From contig NZ_CP043568.1 of the NCBI RefSeq assembly GCF_014076415.1, positions 1,550,001-1,614,000 on the forward strand: a stretch of DNA of 64,000 nt. The letters run 5' to 3'. Source of the stretch: Comamonas testosteroni (GTDB taxonomy: Bacteria > Pseudomonadota > Gammaproteobacteria > Burkholderiales > Burkholderiaceae_C). The stretch's first letter is position 1; every line of letters starts with the position of its first letter. The notes under the pieces are model-generated. The model had not been told where the DNA came from, did not search any database, and worked only from the letters and a program-made list of their open reading frames with translations. This document shows, piece after piece, positions 43,541-52,903 of this stretch. Position numbers and translations under genes: made by a program.

Positions 43541-44746
43541 ATGGAGGCATTGATCTTCGACCATGTCCGTACCCCCCGGGGCAAGGGCAAGCCGGATGGA
43601 GCGCTGCATGAGGTGACGCCGGTCTGGCTGGCCGCGCAGCCGCTGGTGGCGCTGCGTGAGCGCAATCGGCTCGATACGGCGATGGTGGACGACGTGGTCA
43701 TGGGCTGTGTGGTGCCAGTGGGCGAGCAGGGCGGTAACGTGGGCCGCATGGCGGTGTTGCAGGCCGACTATGCACAGAGCGTGGCCGGCGTGCAGATCAA
43801 CCGCTACTGCGGCTCGGGCCTGGAGGCGGTGAGCTTTGCGGCGGCCAAGGTCATGTCCGGTCAGGCCGATATGACGATCGGTGCCGGTGTGGAGATGATG
43901 TCCCGCGTGCCCATGGGCTCGGACGGTGGTGCCTGGGCGCAGGACCCGCAGCTGGCCAGCAAGACCTATTTCGTGATGCAAGGCATCTCGGCCGATCTGC
44001 TGGCATCGCTGCGCGGCCACAGCCGCCAGGATCTGGATGCTTACTCGGCCGAAAGCCATCGTCGTGCGGCTGCGGCCTGGGCTCAAGGGCGCTTCGACAG
44101 GTCTGTCGTGCCTGTCAAGGACTTCCTGGGCATGACGCTGCTGGAAAAGGACGAGACCATTCGAGCCGAGACCACGGTCGAGTCGCTGGCGGCACTCAAG
44201 CCCGCGTTCACCGAAATGGGCCAGAAGTACGGCTATGACAGCGTGGCGCTGCAGCGCTATCCGCAGGTCGAGCAGATTCACCATCATCACCATGCCGGCA
44301 ACAGCTCGGGCATTGTCGACGGTGCGGCTGCCGTGCTGATCGGCACGGCTGAGGCCGGTGCCAGGCAGGGCATGAAGCCCAGGGCCCGCATCCGCGCGTT
44401 TGCCAGCATAGGCTCCGAGCCGACCCTGATGCTGGACGGCCCGGCCCATGCCGCGCGCAAGGCGCTGGAGCGTGCGCGCATGCAGGCTTCTGACATCGAC
44501 CTGTGGGAGCTCAACGAGGCCTTTGCCACGGTGGTGCTGACCATGATGGAGGAGCTGGACATTCCCCATGAGCGCATGAACGTCAACGGCGGAGCGATCG
44601 CCATGGGCCATCCTCTGGGAGCCACCGGCGCCATGATTCTTGGCACGGTGCTGGACGAGCTGGAGCGCAGCGGCAAGCGCACGGCGCTGATCAGCCTGTG
44701 CGTGGCGGCGGGCATGGGCTCGGCCATGATCATCGAACGCGTGTGA
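43541..44746 (+). CDS. Thiolase (acetyl-CoA acetyltransferase, FadA-type)
   Basis: 401 aa; GTGAGGAAAG precedes the ATG. Nucleophile Cys in QINRYCGSGLEA, NEAFA, His in NVNGGAIAMGHPLGATG and the second Cys in SLCVAAGMGSA (the usual CxGGGxG is altered to CVAAGMG). A natural run of five His (IHHHHHAGNSSG) occupies the loop before the substrate-binding AGNSS. It heads a plus-strand run of FadB-like, GMC, ACAD, MFS and ligase genes; with the next gene, 17 bp on, it forms a FadAB-type trifunctional set. Confidence 0.87.
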   Translation: MEALIFDHVRTPRGKGKPDGALHEVTPVWLAAQPLVALRERNRLDTAMVDDVVMGCVVPVGEQGGNVGRMAVLQADYAQSVAGVQINRYCGSGLEAVSFAAAKVMSGQADMTIGAGVEMMSRVPMGSDGGAWAQDPQLASKTYFVMQGISADLLASLRGHSRQDLDAYSAESHRRAAAAWAQGRFDRSVVPVKDFLGMTLLEKDETIRAETTVESLAALKPAFTEMGQKYGYDSVALQRYPQVEQIHHHHHAGNSSGIVDGAAAVLIGTAEAGARQGMKPRARIRAFASIGSEPTLMLDGPAHAARKALERARMQASDIDLWELNEAFATVVLTMMEELDIPHERMNVNGGAIAMGHPLGATGAMILGTVLDELERSGKRTALISLCVAAGMGSAMIIERV

Positions 44747-44763
44747 GTGAGGAAGCAGAAATC

Positions 44764-46935
44764 ATGACAACAGAGATCATTCGCTACGCCGTAGATGAGG
44801 ACGGCATCGCCACGCTGACGCTGGATTACCCCGGCAAGACCATGAATGTGATCGATCAGGCGTTCATGGACAGCCTGGAGGTCTGTATTGCACGCATGCA
44901 AGGCGACGACCGGGTGCGCGGCGGCATCATCACCTCGGGCAAGGACAGCTTTGTCGCGGGGGCCGACCTGATGGGCATGGAGGCCAATATCGACGCCATG
45001 GCAGACATGCCCATCGAGGAACTGTTCGCGTCCTGCGCATCGCTGTCCAGGCTGCTGCGCAAGTTGGAGACCCTGGGCAAGCCGCTGGTGGCGGCCATCA
45101 ACGGCATGGCGCTGGGCGGTGGTTATGAAATCTGCCTGGCCTGCCATCGCCGCATTGCAGCCGATGCACCCATGGTCATGCTCGGTTTGCCCGAAGCTCA
45201 AGTGGGCTTGCTGCCCGGCGCCGGCGGCACCCAGCGCCTGCCGCGCATGATCGGCATTCTGGCTGCCATGCCTTTTCTGATGGAAGGCAAGCAGCTGCAG
45301 GCCGTTAAGGCCAGGGAAGCCGGTCTGGTGGACGAAGTGGTGGCTCCCGAGCAGTTGCTAGGCGCTGCCAAGGCCTGGCTGCTGGCCAGTCCCACGGCGG
45401 TTCAGCCCTGGGATGTGAAAGGCTTTCGCATCCCGGGTGGCGGCCCGCTGGACCCACGTGTGGCCCCGGCTTTCGTGGTGGGCAACACCCTGCTGCAGGC
45501 AAAGACATTTCACAATATGCCGGCGCCGCTGTGCATTCAGAGCTGCATCTACGAAGGCTGCCAGCTGCCCATGGACAAGGGTCTGCGCATCGAGAGCAAG
45601 TACATGGCCACGCTGTCGCGCAGCCCTGTGGCGCGGGGCATGATCCGCACGCTCTTCGTCAACAAGACCAAGGCCGAGAAGGGCATGCACCGTCCCGCAG
45701 GTTTTGAGCCTTTCAAGTGCCGCAAGCTGGGCCTGATCGGCGCGGGAATGATGGGTGCGGGCATTGCCCTGGTGGCCGCCCAGCGCGGTATTCAGGTGGT
45801 GCTGATAGACCGGGATCAGGCAGCTGCGGACAAGGGAAAGCTGTACTCCCAGAAGGTGCTGGCCAGGCAGGTGGACAAGGGCCGCCACAGCCGCGAGAAG
45901 GCCGATTCCATCCTCGCTCGCATCACGCCCTGCACCGATTACGAGCAGCTGCGCGATGCCGACATGGTGGTCGAAGCCGTGTTCGAAGACCGTGCCATCA
46001 AGGCCGAAGTGACCCGCAAGCTGGACTCTGTGCTGCCGCCTGGCTGCGTGCTGGCCAGCAATACCTCGGCCCTGCCCATCAGCCTGCTGGCGCAGGCGAG
46101 CGAGCGGCCCGATCGCTTCATCGGTCTGCATTTCTTCTCGCCGGCCGACAAGATGCCGCTGGTGGAAGTGATTCGCGGCAAGCAGACATCGGATGCCACG
46201 CTGGCGCAGGCACTGGACTTCGTGGCTCAGCTCAGGAAAACGCCTATTGTCGTCAACGACAAGCGCGGCTTTTTCACCAGCCGCTTCATCGGTGCATTTG
46301 TGGATGACGCCATCGGCATGGTGGCCGAAGGCATTGCCCCTGCATTGATAGAGAACTGTGCAAAACATGCGGGCATGCCTGTGGGACCTCTGGCGATTAC
46401 CGACGAGTTGTCGATTGATCTGTCCAAGCATGCGGGCGAAGCCCAGGCCAAGGAGTTCCCCGAGGAATACAGGCCCGGTCGCTCCGTGCCCGTAATCGGC
46501 AAGCTGTTCGAGCTGGGCCGCCTGGGCCGCAAGGTGGGCAAGGGCTTCTATGACTACGACCCTAGTGAGGGTGGCAGCGGCAAGCGCATCTGGCCCGGGC
46601 TGGCCGAGCATTACCCGCTCAAAGCCCTGCAACCCAGCGCGCACGACCTCAAGCAGCGCATTCTCTATGTGCAGGCCGTCGAAGGCGCGCGTGCCATGGA
46701 GGAGGGCGTGCTGCTGGCGCCGGCCGATGGCGACATCGGCTCGATTTTCGGCGTGGGCTTTCCGGCCTACACCGGCGGCCCCTTCTGCTTTATCGACGGC
46801 ATAGGTCTGCCGCAGTTCGTGGCGGAGGCCGACCGTCTGGCCGATCTGTTTGGCGAGCAACTGCGCCCGCCGCAGCTGCTGCGCGATATGGCGGCCAAGG
46901 GCCAGACCTTCTACGGAAAGAGTGCAAGAGCCTGA
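44764..46935 (+). CDS. FadB-type fusion: enoyl-CoA hydratase / 3-hydroxyacyl-CoA dehydrogenase
   Basis: 723 aa from the ATG at 44764; the in-frame extension overlapping the thiolase gene is not family-like. N-terminal crotonase domain (about 1-290) with SFVAGADLMGM, ALGGGYEICLACH and GLPEAQVGLLPGAGGTQRLPR; then the NAD-binding 3-hydroxyacyl-CoA dehydrogenase (about 318-500) with GLIGAGMMGAGIALVAA, NTSALPIS and HFFSPADKMPLVEVI, and C-terminal helical domains with GPLAITDELS. It performs hydration and (S)-specific oxidation. Along with the adjacent thiolase it gives a complete beta-oxidation module within the steroid region. Confidence 0.9.
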   Translation: MTTEIIRYAVDEDGIATLTLDYPGKTMNVIDQAFMDSLEVCIARMQGDDRVRGGIITSGKDSFVAGADLMGMEANIDAMADMPIEELFASCASLSRLLRKLETLGKPLVAAINGMALGGGYEICLACHRRIAADAPMVMLGLPEAQVGLLPGAGGTQRLPRMIGILAAMPFLMEGKQLQAVKAREAGLVDEVVAPEQLLGAAKAWLLASPTAVQPWDVKGFRIPGGGPLDPRVAPAFVVGNTLLQAKTFHNMPAPLCIQSCIYEGCQLPMDKGLRIESKYMATLSRSPVARGMIRTLFVNKTKAEKGMHRPAGFEPFKCRKLGLIGAGMMGAGIALVAAQRGIQVVLIDRDQAAADKGKLYSQKVLARQVDKGRHSREKADSILARITPCTDYEQLRDADMVVEAVFEDRAIKAEVTRKLDSVLPPGCVLASNTSALPISLLAQASERPDRFIGLHFFSPADKMPLVEVIRGKQTSDATLAQALDFVAQLRKTPIVVNDKRGFFTSRFIGAFVDDAIGMVAEGIAPALIENCAKHAGMPVGPLAITDELSIDLSKHAGEAQAKEFPEEYRPGRSVPVIGKLFELGRLGRKVGKGFYDYDPSEGGSGKRIWPGLAEHYPLKALQPSAHDLKQRILYVQAVEGARAMEEGVLLAPADGDIGSIFGVGFPAYTGGPFCFIDGIGLPQFVAEADRLADLFGEQLRPPQLLRDMAAKGQTFYGKSARA

Positions 46936-47023
46936 CAAGAGCACAGATGTGCCGCGAGGGGCGGGCCAGGGCTTGCCCCATGTGCAGACACTCATCCGAT
47001 AAATACATCAATGGAGACAGGAC

Positions 47024-48730
47024 ATGGATGAAGTCTTCGATTACATCGTCATAGGCGCGGGCTCGGCGGGCGGCACACTGGCTGCGCGGCTGAGCGAGAA
47101 CCGGCAGCACAAGGTCTTGTTGCTCGAAGGCGGCGCGAGCCATCAGGATTTGCTGGTCTCCATGCCTTCGGGCTGGGGCCAGATGATCAACAGTCCCCGT
47201 TATTCCTGGGGGCACGAAACAGAGCCCGAGCGCTACGCAGCCAAGCGCCGCATCAGTCTGCCGCGAGGCAAGCGCCTGGGCGGCTCATCCTCCATCAATG
47301 GCATGATTTATGTGCGCGGCGATCGGGCGGACTTCGACAGCTGGGCCGAGCAAGGGGCAGCGGGCTGGAGCTATGACGAGTTGCTGCCCTACTTCGTGCG
47401 CACAGAAGACCAGCAGCGCAGCGAACAAGAATTCACCCGGCCCTGGCATGGGCGGGGCGGGCCGCTGACGGCCAACAATCTGCACAACCCACATCCTGTA
47501 TCGCTGGCCATGGTGCAGGCTGCCGTTCAAGCCGGCATGCCCGCCTGCAAGGATTTCAACAACGGCCATCCCGACGGTGCAGGGCTGTTTCAGGTCAATC
47601 TCAAGGACGGTCAGCGCTCGTCGGTGGCCAAAAACGCCATCGAGCCCGCCATGCAGAGGCGCAATCTGGATGTGCGCATGCAGGTGCTGGTCACCCGCAT
47701 AGGTCTTGACGGGCTGCGCGCCAGCACGGTGCACTGGAAGGACAAGGCCGGCGCAAGCCACACCGCCCGCGCAGGCAAGGAGGTCCTGCTGTGTGCAGGG
47801 GCCCTGCAGTCGCCCCAGTTGCTGATGCTTTCGGGCATCGGCCCGGCAGCGCATCTGCAGGAGATGGGGGTCGAGGTCAAGGTGGATCTGCCCGGCGTGG
47901 GCGCCAATCTGCAGGACCATGCGATTGTCCCCATGTCCTGGCGCATGAAGGCCGGCACGCCCAGCCTCAACCGCTCGCTGCGCGGCCTGGGCATCGGCGC
48001 TTCGCTCATCCAATACCTGCTGACCAGGCAGGGCGCCATGGCCATGCCGGCTTCGGAGTTTGCCGCCTGGTTCAGCAGCGATGCGAGCCTGCCCTACAAC
48101 GACATCCAGATTCACGGCCTGCCCGTGACCGGCGATATCGAAGGCTATATGCAAAAGGGCAGGAGCTATCGTACCGAGGCCTTCCCCGGCATGACGATGG
48201 CGCCCTACCAGGTGCGCCCTTATTCACGCGGCCAGCTCCGGCTCAAGAGCCGCCATCCCGAGGAGCTGGCCAGCATTCGCATGAACTATCTGCATGACGA
48301 GCGTGACCGCAAGGCGCTGCTCCATGGAGTACGCATGGCCAGCAGGATTGCCCGCCAACCCGCGCTGGCCGGCCTGATCGAAACGCAGACACGCCCGGCA
48401 CCTGGCCTGCAAAGCGACGAGGAGCTGCTGGACTGGATCTCCATGTACATGGGCTCGGGCCACCACGCCAGCGGCAGCTGCCGCATGGGCCATGTCACTG
48501 ACCCGCGAAGCGTGGTCACGCCAGACCTCCGGGTCAAGGGCGTGCAGGGGCTGCGTGTGATCGATGCCTCGATCATGCCGCACCTGGTGTCGGGCAATAC
48601 GAATGCTGCATCGGTGGTGATTGGCGACAAGGGTGCGGATCTGGTGCTGGGTCTGGCGCTTCCCGCTGCAAGGCAGTGGAATGTGGCTGCGGTGCTACCG
48701 GATGTCGCACATGTCACTGCCGTGGTTTGA
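47024..48730 (+). CDS. GMC-family FAD oxidoreductase
   Basis: 568 aa; CAATGGAGACAGG ribosome region. FAD motif VIGAGSAGGTLAARLSE, GMC signature 1 RGKRLGGSSSINGMIYVRG and signature 2 GALQSPQLLMLSGIGP; catalytic His in GSGHHASGSCRMG and the C-terminal NTNAASVVIGDKGADLVLG. It resembles choline dehydrogenase/alcohol dehydrogenase GMC proteins rather than bacterial cholesterol oxidase, and no signal peptide is seen. Likely oxidises an alcohol group on a steroid or its side chain. The ACAD fusion gene starts 29 bp after its stop. Confidence 0.85.
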   Translation: MDEVFDYIVIGAGSAGGTLAARLSENRQHKVLLLEGGASHQDLLVSMPSGWGQMINSPRYSWGHETEPERYAAKRRISLPRGKRLGGSSSINGMIYVRGDRADFDSWAEQGAAGWSYDELLPYFVRTEDQQRSEQEFTRPWHGRGGPLTANNLHNPHPVSLAMVQAAVQAGMPACKDFNNGHPDGAGLFQVNLKDGQRSSVAKNAIEPAMQRRNLDVRMQVLVTRIGLDGLRASTVHWKDKAGASHTARAGKEVLLCAGALQSPQLLMLSGIGPAAHLQEMGVEVKVDLPGVGANLQDHAIVPMSWRMKAGTPSLNRSLRGLGIGASLIQYLLTRQGAMAMPASEFAAWFSSDASLPYNDIQIHGLPVTGDIEGYMQKGRSYRTEAFPGMTMAPYQVRPYSRGQLRLKSRHPEELASIRMNYLHDERDRKALLHGVRMASRIARQPALAGLIETQTRPAPGLQSDEELLDWISMYMGSGHHASGSCRMGHVTDPRSVVTPDLRVKGVQGLRVIDASIMPHLVSGNTNAASVVIGDKGADLVLGLALPAARQWNVAAVLPDVAHVTAVV

Positions 48731-48759
48731 GCCTTGGAAGAATGGGTGGAGACACAAAG

Positions 48760-51177
48760 ATGAACTTCGATTTCAGTGACGACCAGAACGCATTGCGCAA
48801 CGAAATACGAAAATTCCTGACCAGGGAATCGCCGCTGACGCAGGCGCGTGCCTTGCTCGAGGGCGAGGGCGAGAGTCATCATGCCCAGGACGTATGGAGC
48901 GGCATGGCCCAGTTGGGTGTGAGCAGCCTGATGCTGCCGGAGGACTGTGGCGGTATCGGCCTCGGTGCCATGGAAATGTGCGTGGTGGCCGAGGAAGTGG
49001 GCCGCCAGCTCAGCCCCGTGCCTCTGGCATCGACCATGTATCTGGCGGTGCAGGCCGTCCTGCTATCTACACAGGAGCAGTCTGCACAACGACGGCAATG
49101 GTTGCTGCCGGTTTCGGGTGGAAGCATTGGCTGCCTGGCAGCGCCGACGGACGGACAGGACCCTCCATCCGCTCTGCCCCTGTTCGACGGCAGGACCTTG
49201 AAGGGGGAATGTCCGCTGGTGGCCGACGGCATGGCCGCGCAATGGGGGGTGGCGCTGGCGCGCAATGCGACGGGTGCGGATGTGCTGGTGGCCTTCAGGT
49301 GTGACGGCTCGGTGCAGCGCAAGAAGCTCAGGACGCTGGATCCTTCCAAGCCCTATGCCTTGTTGCGCTTTGACGGCACAGCGGCCGAGCAGCTCGGCGC
49401 AGCCAGCAGCGCAGCCCAGGTGCTGGAACGCGTGCGCAATCGCGCTGCCGTGATGCTGGCCTTTGAACAGCTGGGAGCAGCCGACTCCGCGCTGGAGATG
49501 GCCTGCCGCTATGCCAGGGAGCGCAAGGCCTTTGGCCGGCCCATTGGCTCCTATCAGGGCATCAAGCACAAGCTGGCCAATCTCTACACCAACAACCAGC
49601 TGGCTCGTGCGCATTGCTACTACGGAGCCTGGGCGCTGACGGCAGACATGGCTCTGGCTGATGGTGCGCCCGAGCTGCCCGGCGCAGCCGCCGCAGCACG
49701 CGTGAGCAGCACTCAGGCGCTATCGGATGCTGCACAGGAAAACCTGCACACCCACGGCGGCATGGGCTATACATGGGAGCTGGATTGCCATCTGTTCTAC
49801 CGCCGTGCGCGCCAGCAGGCCGTGGAGCTGGGCAGTATCCACGCCTGGCGCGAGCAGGTGGCGACCGAGTTGCAAAAGCGGTTGCTTGCTCCTGTGCAAG
49901 AGACGATAGTGCAGGGCTCGGCCGCAGCTGACCGCCAGTCCATGGACTTTGAGGACACGCCTGAAGAAGCCGCCTTCCGCGCCGAATGCCGCGCCTGGCT
50001 GCAAGCCAATGCCCAGCCCAAGGCAAGTGCCGATGATTACTTCGGTCGCGACATGACTGCCGAGCAGCGCATGGAAGCAGCCCGGGTCTGGCAGGGCAGG
50101 AAGGCAGCAGCGGGTTTGGGTGCGATTACCTGGCCCAAGGTGCTGGGTGGCCGTGGCGGCACGCCCATGCAGGAGCTGATCTGGCGCCAGGAAGAGGGCC
50201 GGGTCAAGGTACCCACGGGCATGTTCAACGTCAGCCTGGGCATGGTGTTGCCATCGGTGATGGCGCACGCCAGCGCTGAAGTGCTGGGCAAGCATGTGGC
50301 TTCGGCCCTGGAAGGCAAAAACCTCTGGTGCCAGCTGCTGAGCGAGCCGGGGGCCGGCTCCGATCTGGGCATGGTGCGCACGCGTGCCGAACGCGCCACC
50401 GATGGCCGCGAGGGCTGGATCATCAACGGGCAAAAGGTCTGGACCTCTCTCGCGCAGTTTGCCCAGTTTGGTCTGGTATTGACTCGTACCAATCCCCAAG
50501 CCAGCAAGTTTGAAGGCTTGACCACCTTCTTCCTTGACATGAAGTCGCCCGGCATTACCGTGCGCCCGATTCGCCAGGCGGGGGGCGAGTCCGAGTTCAA
50601 CGAAGTCTTCTTCGAGGACGTGTTCGTGCCCGATAGTCAGGTGGTGGGAAAGCTGGGCGGTGGCTGGAAGGTCACGCTGACAGGCTTGATGGCAGAGCGC
50701 CTGGCCATTGGCGGAGTGATGCCCGCCGAGCTGTGGCGCACCACGGCTGGCCTGCTGGCCGATCATCGATTTGACGGCAGGCCTGCGCTGCAGGACGGTC
50801 GCCTGCGCGAGCGCTGGGCCGACCTCTATCTGAAGGAGCAGGCTCTATGGCTGCTGCAGTGCCGCGCGCTGACGGCGCTGAGCAAGGGCCGCCAGCCCGG
50901 CCCCGAAATGAGCGGTGCCAAGAACGTGGCTGCTGCCGCGCTGCAGTCATTCAGCTATTTCGCCATCGATTTGCTGGGCGAGCGCGGCGTGCTGGCTGCC
51001 AGCGAACTTGGCGAGCGTTTTGCCATGGTGGAGCGCCTGTGGTTCGGCTCTGCCGGCATGCGCATTGCGGGCGGAACCGACGAGGTGGTGCTCAACAGCA
51101 TTGGCGAACGCGTGCTGGGGCTGGCTGCCGAGCCCCGTACGGACAAGGACCTGCCCTTCTGCGAACTGCTTGCCTAG
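48760..51177 (+). CDS. Fused double acyl-CoA dehydrogenase (beta-type + alpha-type)
   Basis: 805 aa from the ATG at 48760 (GGTGGAGACAC upstream). Residues about 1-390 are a complete partner-type ACAD (FSDDQNALRNEIRKFL ... YARERKAFGRPIGSYQGIKHK ... HGGMGYTWELDCHLFYRRA). Residues about 405-805 are a complete FAD-type ACAD (FEDTPEEAAFRAECRAWL ... LLSEPGAGSDLGM ... NGQKVWTSLAQFAQ ... IAGGTDEVVLNSIGERVLGL). The order equals that of the separate genes at 32664/33800, joined by a short linker. Fused ACADs such as FadE34 act on steroid side-chain CoA esters in mycobacteria. Followed by a hairpin terminator. Confidence 0.88.
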   Translation: MNFDFSDDQNALRNEIRKFLTRESPLTQARALLEGEGESHHAQDVWSGMAQLGVSSLMLPEDCGGIGLGAMEMCVVAEEVGRQLSPVPLASTMYLAVQAVLLSTQEQSAQRRQWLLPVSGGSIGCLAAPTDGQDPPSALPLFDGRTLKGECPLVADGMAAQWGVALARNATGADVLVAFRCDGSVQRKKLRTLDPSKPYALLRFDGTAAEQLGAASSAAQVLERVRNRAAVMLAFEQLGAADSALEMACRYARERKAFGRPIGSYQGIKHKLANLYTNNQLARAHCYYGAWALTADMALADGAPELPGAAAAARVSSTQALSDAAQENLHTHGGMGYTWELDCHLFYRRARQQAVELGSIHAWREQVATELQKRLLAPVQETIVQGSAAADRQSMDFEDTPEEAAFRAECRAWLQANAQPKASADDYFGRDMTAEQRMEAARVWQGRKAAAGLGAITWPKVLGGRGGTPMQELIWRQEEGRVKVPTGMFNVSLGMVLPSVMAHASAEVLGKHVASALEGKNLWCQLLSEPGAGSDLGMVRTRAERATDGREGWIINGQKVWTSLAQFAQFGLVLTRTNPQASKFEGLTTFFLDMKSPGITVRPIRQAGGESEFNEVFFEDVFVPDSQVVGKLGGGWKVTLTGLMAERLAIGGVMPAELWRTTAGLLADHRFDGRPALQDGRLRERWADLYLKEQALWLLQCRALTALSKGRQPGPEMSGAKNVAAAALQSFSYFAIDLLGERGVLAASELGERFAMVERLWFGSAGMRIAGGTDEVVLNSIGERVLGLAAEPRTDKDLPFCELLA

Positions 51178-51185
51178 TGACTTGG

Positions 51186-51217
51186 CGCGGCACACCGCAA
51201 TGTGCCGCGTCCTTTTT
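51186..51217 (+). terminator. Rho-independent terminator-like hairpin after the fused ACAD gene
   Basis: CGCGGCACA (51186-51194) and TGTGCCGCG (51201-51209) form a perfect 9-bp stem, followed by TCCTTTTT. May be partial, because the MFS and ligase genes downstream lack a clear promoter. Confidence 0.8.
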
Positions 51218-51280
51218 GCCGGGCATACGAAGCTCCATTCAATCCACGTGGCGGAGATCACGTTTTTCAGGAGACAGGAA

Positions 51281-52639
51281 ATGAGTGCATCTGCTGCGGC
51301 CCGTGTGCCGCAAGCCGCTTCGGCCAGGGTGATGCCGGTCAGCAATGTGACGGGCTGGCGTCGTCACTATCTGCTGCTGGTGCTGTTGCTCGTCTATGGC
51401 GTGAGCATGATAGACCGTCAGATCATGGGGGTGCTGATTCAGCCCATCAAGCAGGAGATGGGGGTTTCGGACAGTGCCATGGGCTTGCTCACGGGACTGG
51501 CCTTTGCTCTGTTCTACAGCATTCTGGCCGTACCCTTTGGCCGCTTTGCCGACCGTACCAACCGCCGCAACCTGATTGCCTGGTGCTGCGCCGGCTGGAG
51601 CGTTGCCACGGGTCTTTGCGGCATGGCGGTGGGCTTCTGGAGCCTGACGGCCGCTCGTGTGGGCGTGGCTGTGGGCGAGGCGGGCAGCACGGCGGCATCG
51701 ACCACCATGATCGCTGACGTCTACCCGCCCGAGCAGCGCAGCCGAGCCATGAGCGTGTTCAGCCTGGGGCCGCATCTGGGCTCGCTGGTGGGCCTGGGGG
51801 TGGGAGCCTGGATTGCCCAGCACCATGGCTGGCGTGCGGCCTTTCTGTGGCTGTCTGTGCCCGGCGTGCTGATCGCTTTGATGTTGCGCTTGACTTGCCG
51901 TGAGCCCTTGCGCGGCGCGCAGGAAGGTCGTGCCGTGGTGCAGGCAGCAACCGAGAGGTTCAGCGAGGTGATGTCAGCCCTGGTGCGCAACAAGGCGTTT
52001 GTGGGCCTGGGGCTGGCCAGCATGCTGATGGCGTTCTCGGGCTATGCGATCGGCATGTGGAATACCGCGTTTCTGGTGCGCTCCCATGGTCTTCAGCTCA
52101 AGGATGCTGGCGCCATCATGGGATTCATCGGCGGGCCGGGGGCGATTTTGGGGGCTTTGCTCAGTGGCTGGGTCACCGATCTGATGGCAAGGAGGGATGT
52201 GCGCTGGCAGATTGGCGTTCCGGTTGTGGGGACGCTGGTTTCGATTCCGCTGGGGCTGGCGTTCTATCTGAATGACTCTGCGGGACAGTGGACGCTGGCC
52301 GGTCTGCAGATTCCGCATGCGATTGCCTACTACGGCCTGTTCTCCATCTTCTCCAGCTTCTGGGCTGCGCCGGTGTTTGCTGCATTGACCAATGTGATTG
52401 CCTCCAGCCGTCTGGCGACTTCGCTGTCCATCTACAACCTGCTGCTGACTGCGATTGGCGGTGGTCTGGGACCTCTGACGGTGGGTCTGCTCAGCGATGC
52501 ATTCATCGTTCGGGCGGGCAATGAATCGCTGCGCTGGGCGCTGGTCAGCATGCTCGCCTTTTATGCGCTGGCGCTGCTGATCTACGCCTGGACCATCAAG
52601 CCCTATGCATCGATGGTGACTGCGAAAAAGATCGCTTGA
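51281..52639 (+). CDS. MFS transporter, steroid region
   Basis: 452 aa from the ATG at 51281 (CAGGAGACAGG upstream). About 12 hydrophobic segments; the MFS loop 2-3 motif reads GRFADRTNRRNLIAW, and the N-terminal SMIDRQIMGVLIQPIKQEMG is shared almost word for word with the other MFS genes of this window. Substrate is probably a steroid, bile acid or a released organic acid; direction of transport cannot be told. Between the fused ACAD and an acyl-CoA ligase, so uptake followed by CoA activation is a reasonable reading. Confidence 0.85.
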   Translation: MSASAAARVPQAASARVMPVSNVTGWRRHYLLLVLLLVYGVSMIDRQIMGVLIQPIKQEMGVSDSAMGLLTGLAFALFYSILAVPFGRFADRTNRRNLIAWCCAGWSVATGLCGMAVGFWSLTAARVGVAVGEAGSTAASTTMIADVYPPEQRSRAMSVFSLGPHLGSLVGLGVGAWIAQHHGWRAAFLWLSVPGVLIALMLRLTCREPLRGAQEGRAVVQAATERFSEVMSALVRNKAFVGLGLASMLMAFSGYAIGMWNTAFLVRSHGLQLKDAGAIMGFIGGPGAILGALLSGWVTDLMARRDVRWQIGVPVVGTLVSIPLGLAFYLNDSAGQWTLAGLQIPHAIAYYGLFSIFSSFWAAPVFAALTNVIASSRLATSLSIYNLLLTAIGGGLGPLTVGLLSDAFIVRAGNESLRWALVSMLAFYALALLIYAWTIKPYASMVTAKKIA

Positions 52640-52903
52640 GGCGATTTGAAGACAGAGGATGGAGAGAGTTTCCACTGAGATTTTGCTTTCTTCGGCCAAG
52701 TCCTGGGAAATGCCTTGGCGCATGTTTTTTAAGGGCCGGTGCTGTCGGACGCTGCTGACCGATCTGCGAGCATGCACCCTCGAAACCACAAGGGTCTGTA
52801 CCAGGTTCAAGCGGACGATGAGTGTGGACAGACCGTCGTCGAGCATTGCAGCACCTGCGGGACAAGTGGATTCGTAAAACGGGAAGACAGAGGGAGACAA
52901 GAG

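Noticed and set aside
45358..46995. 545-codon minus-strand frame opposite the FadB-like gene
   Set aside because: Composition rich in His, Gln and Ala, no recognisable fold; complementary to strong crotonase and dehydrogenase motifs.
52802..52819. Possible further copy of the 18-bp operator before the acyl-CoA ligase
   Set aside because: Only one arm (GGACGAT) matches; the other half is unlike the consensus, so it was not counted.
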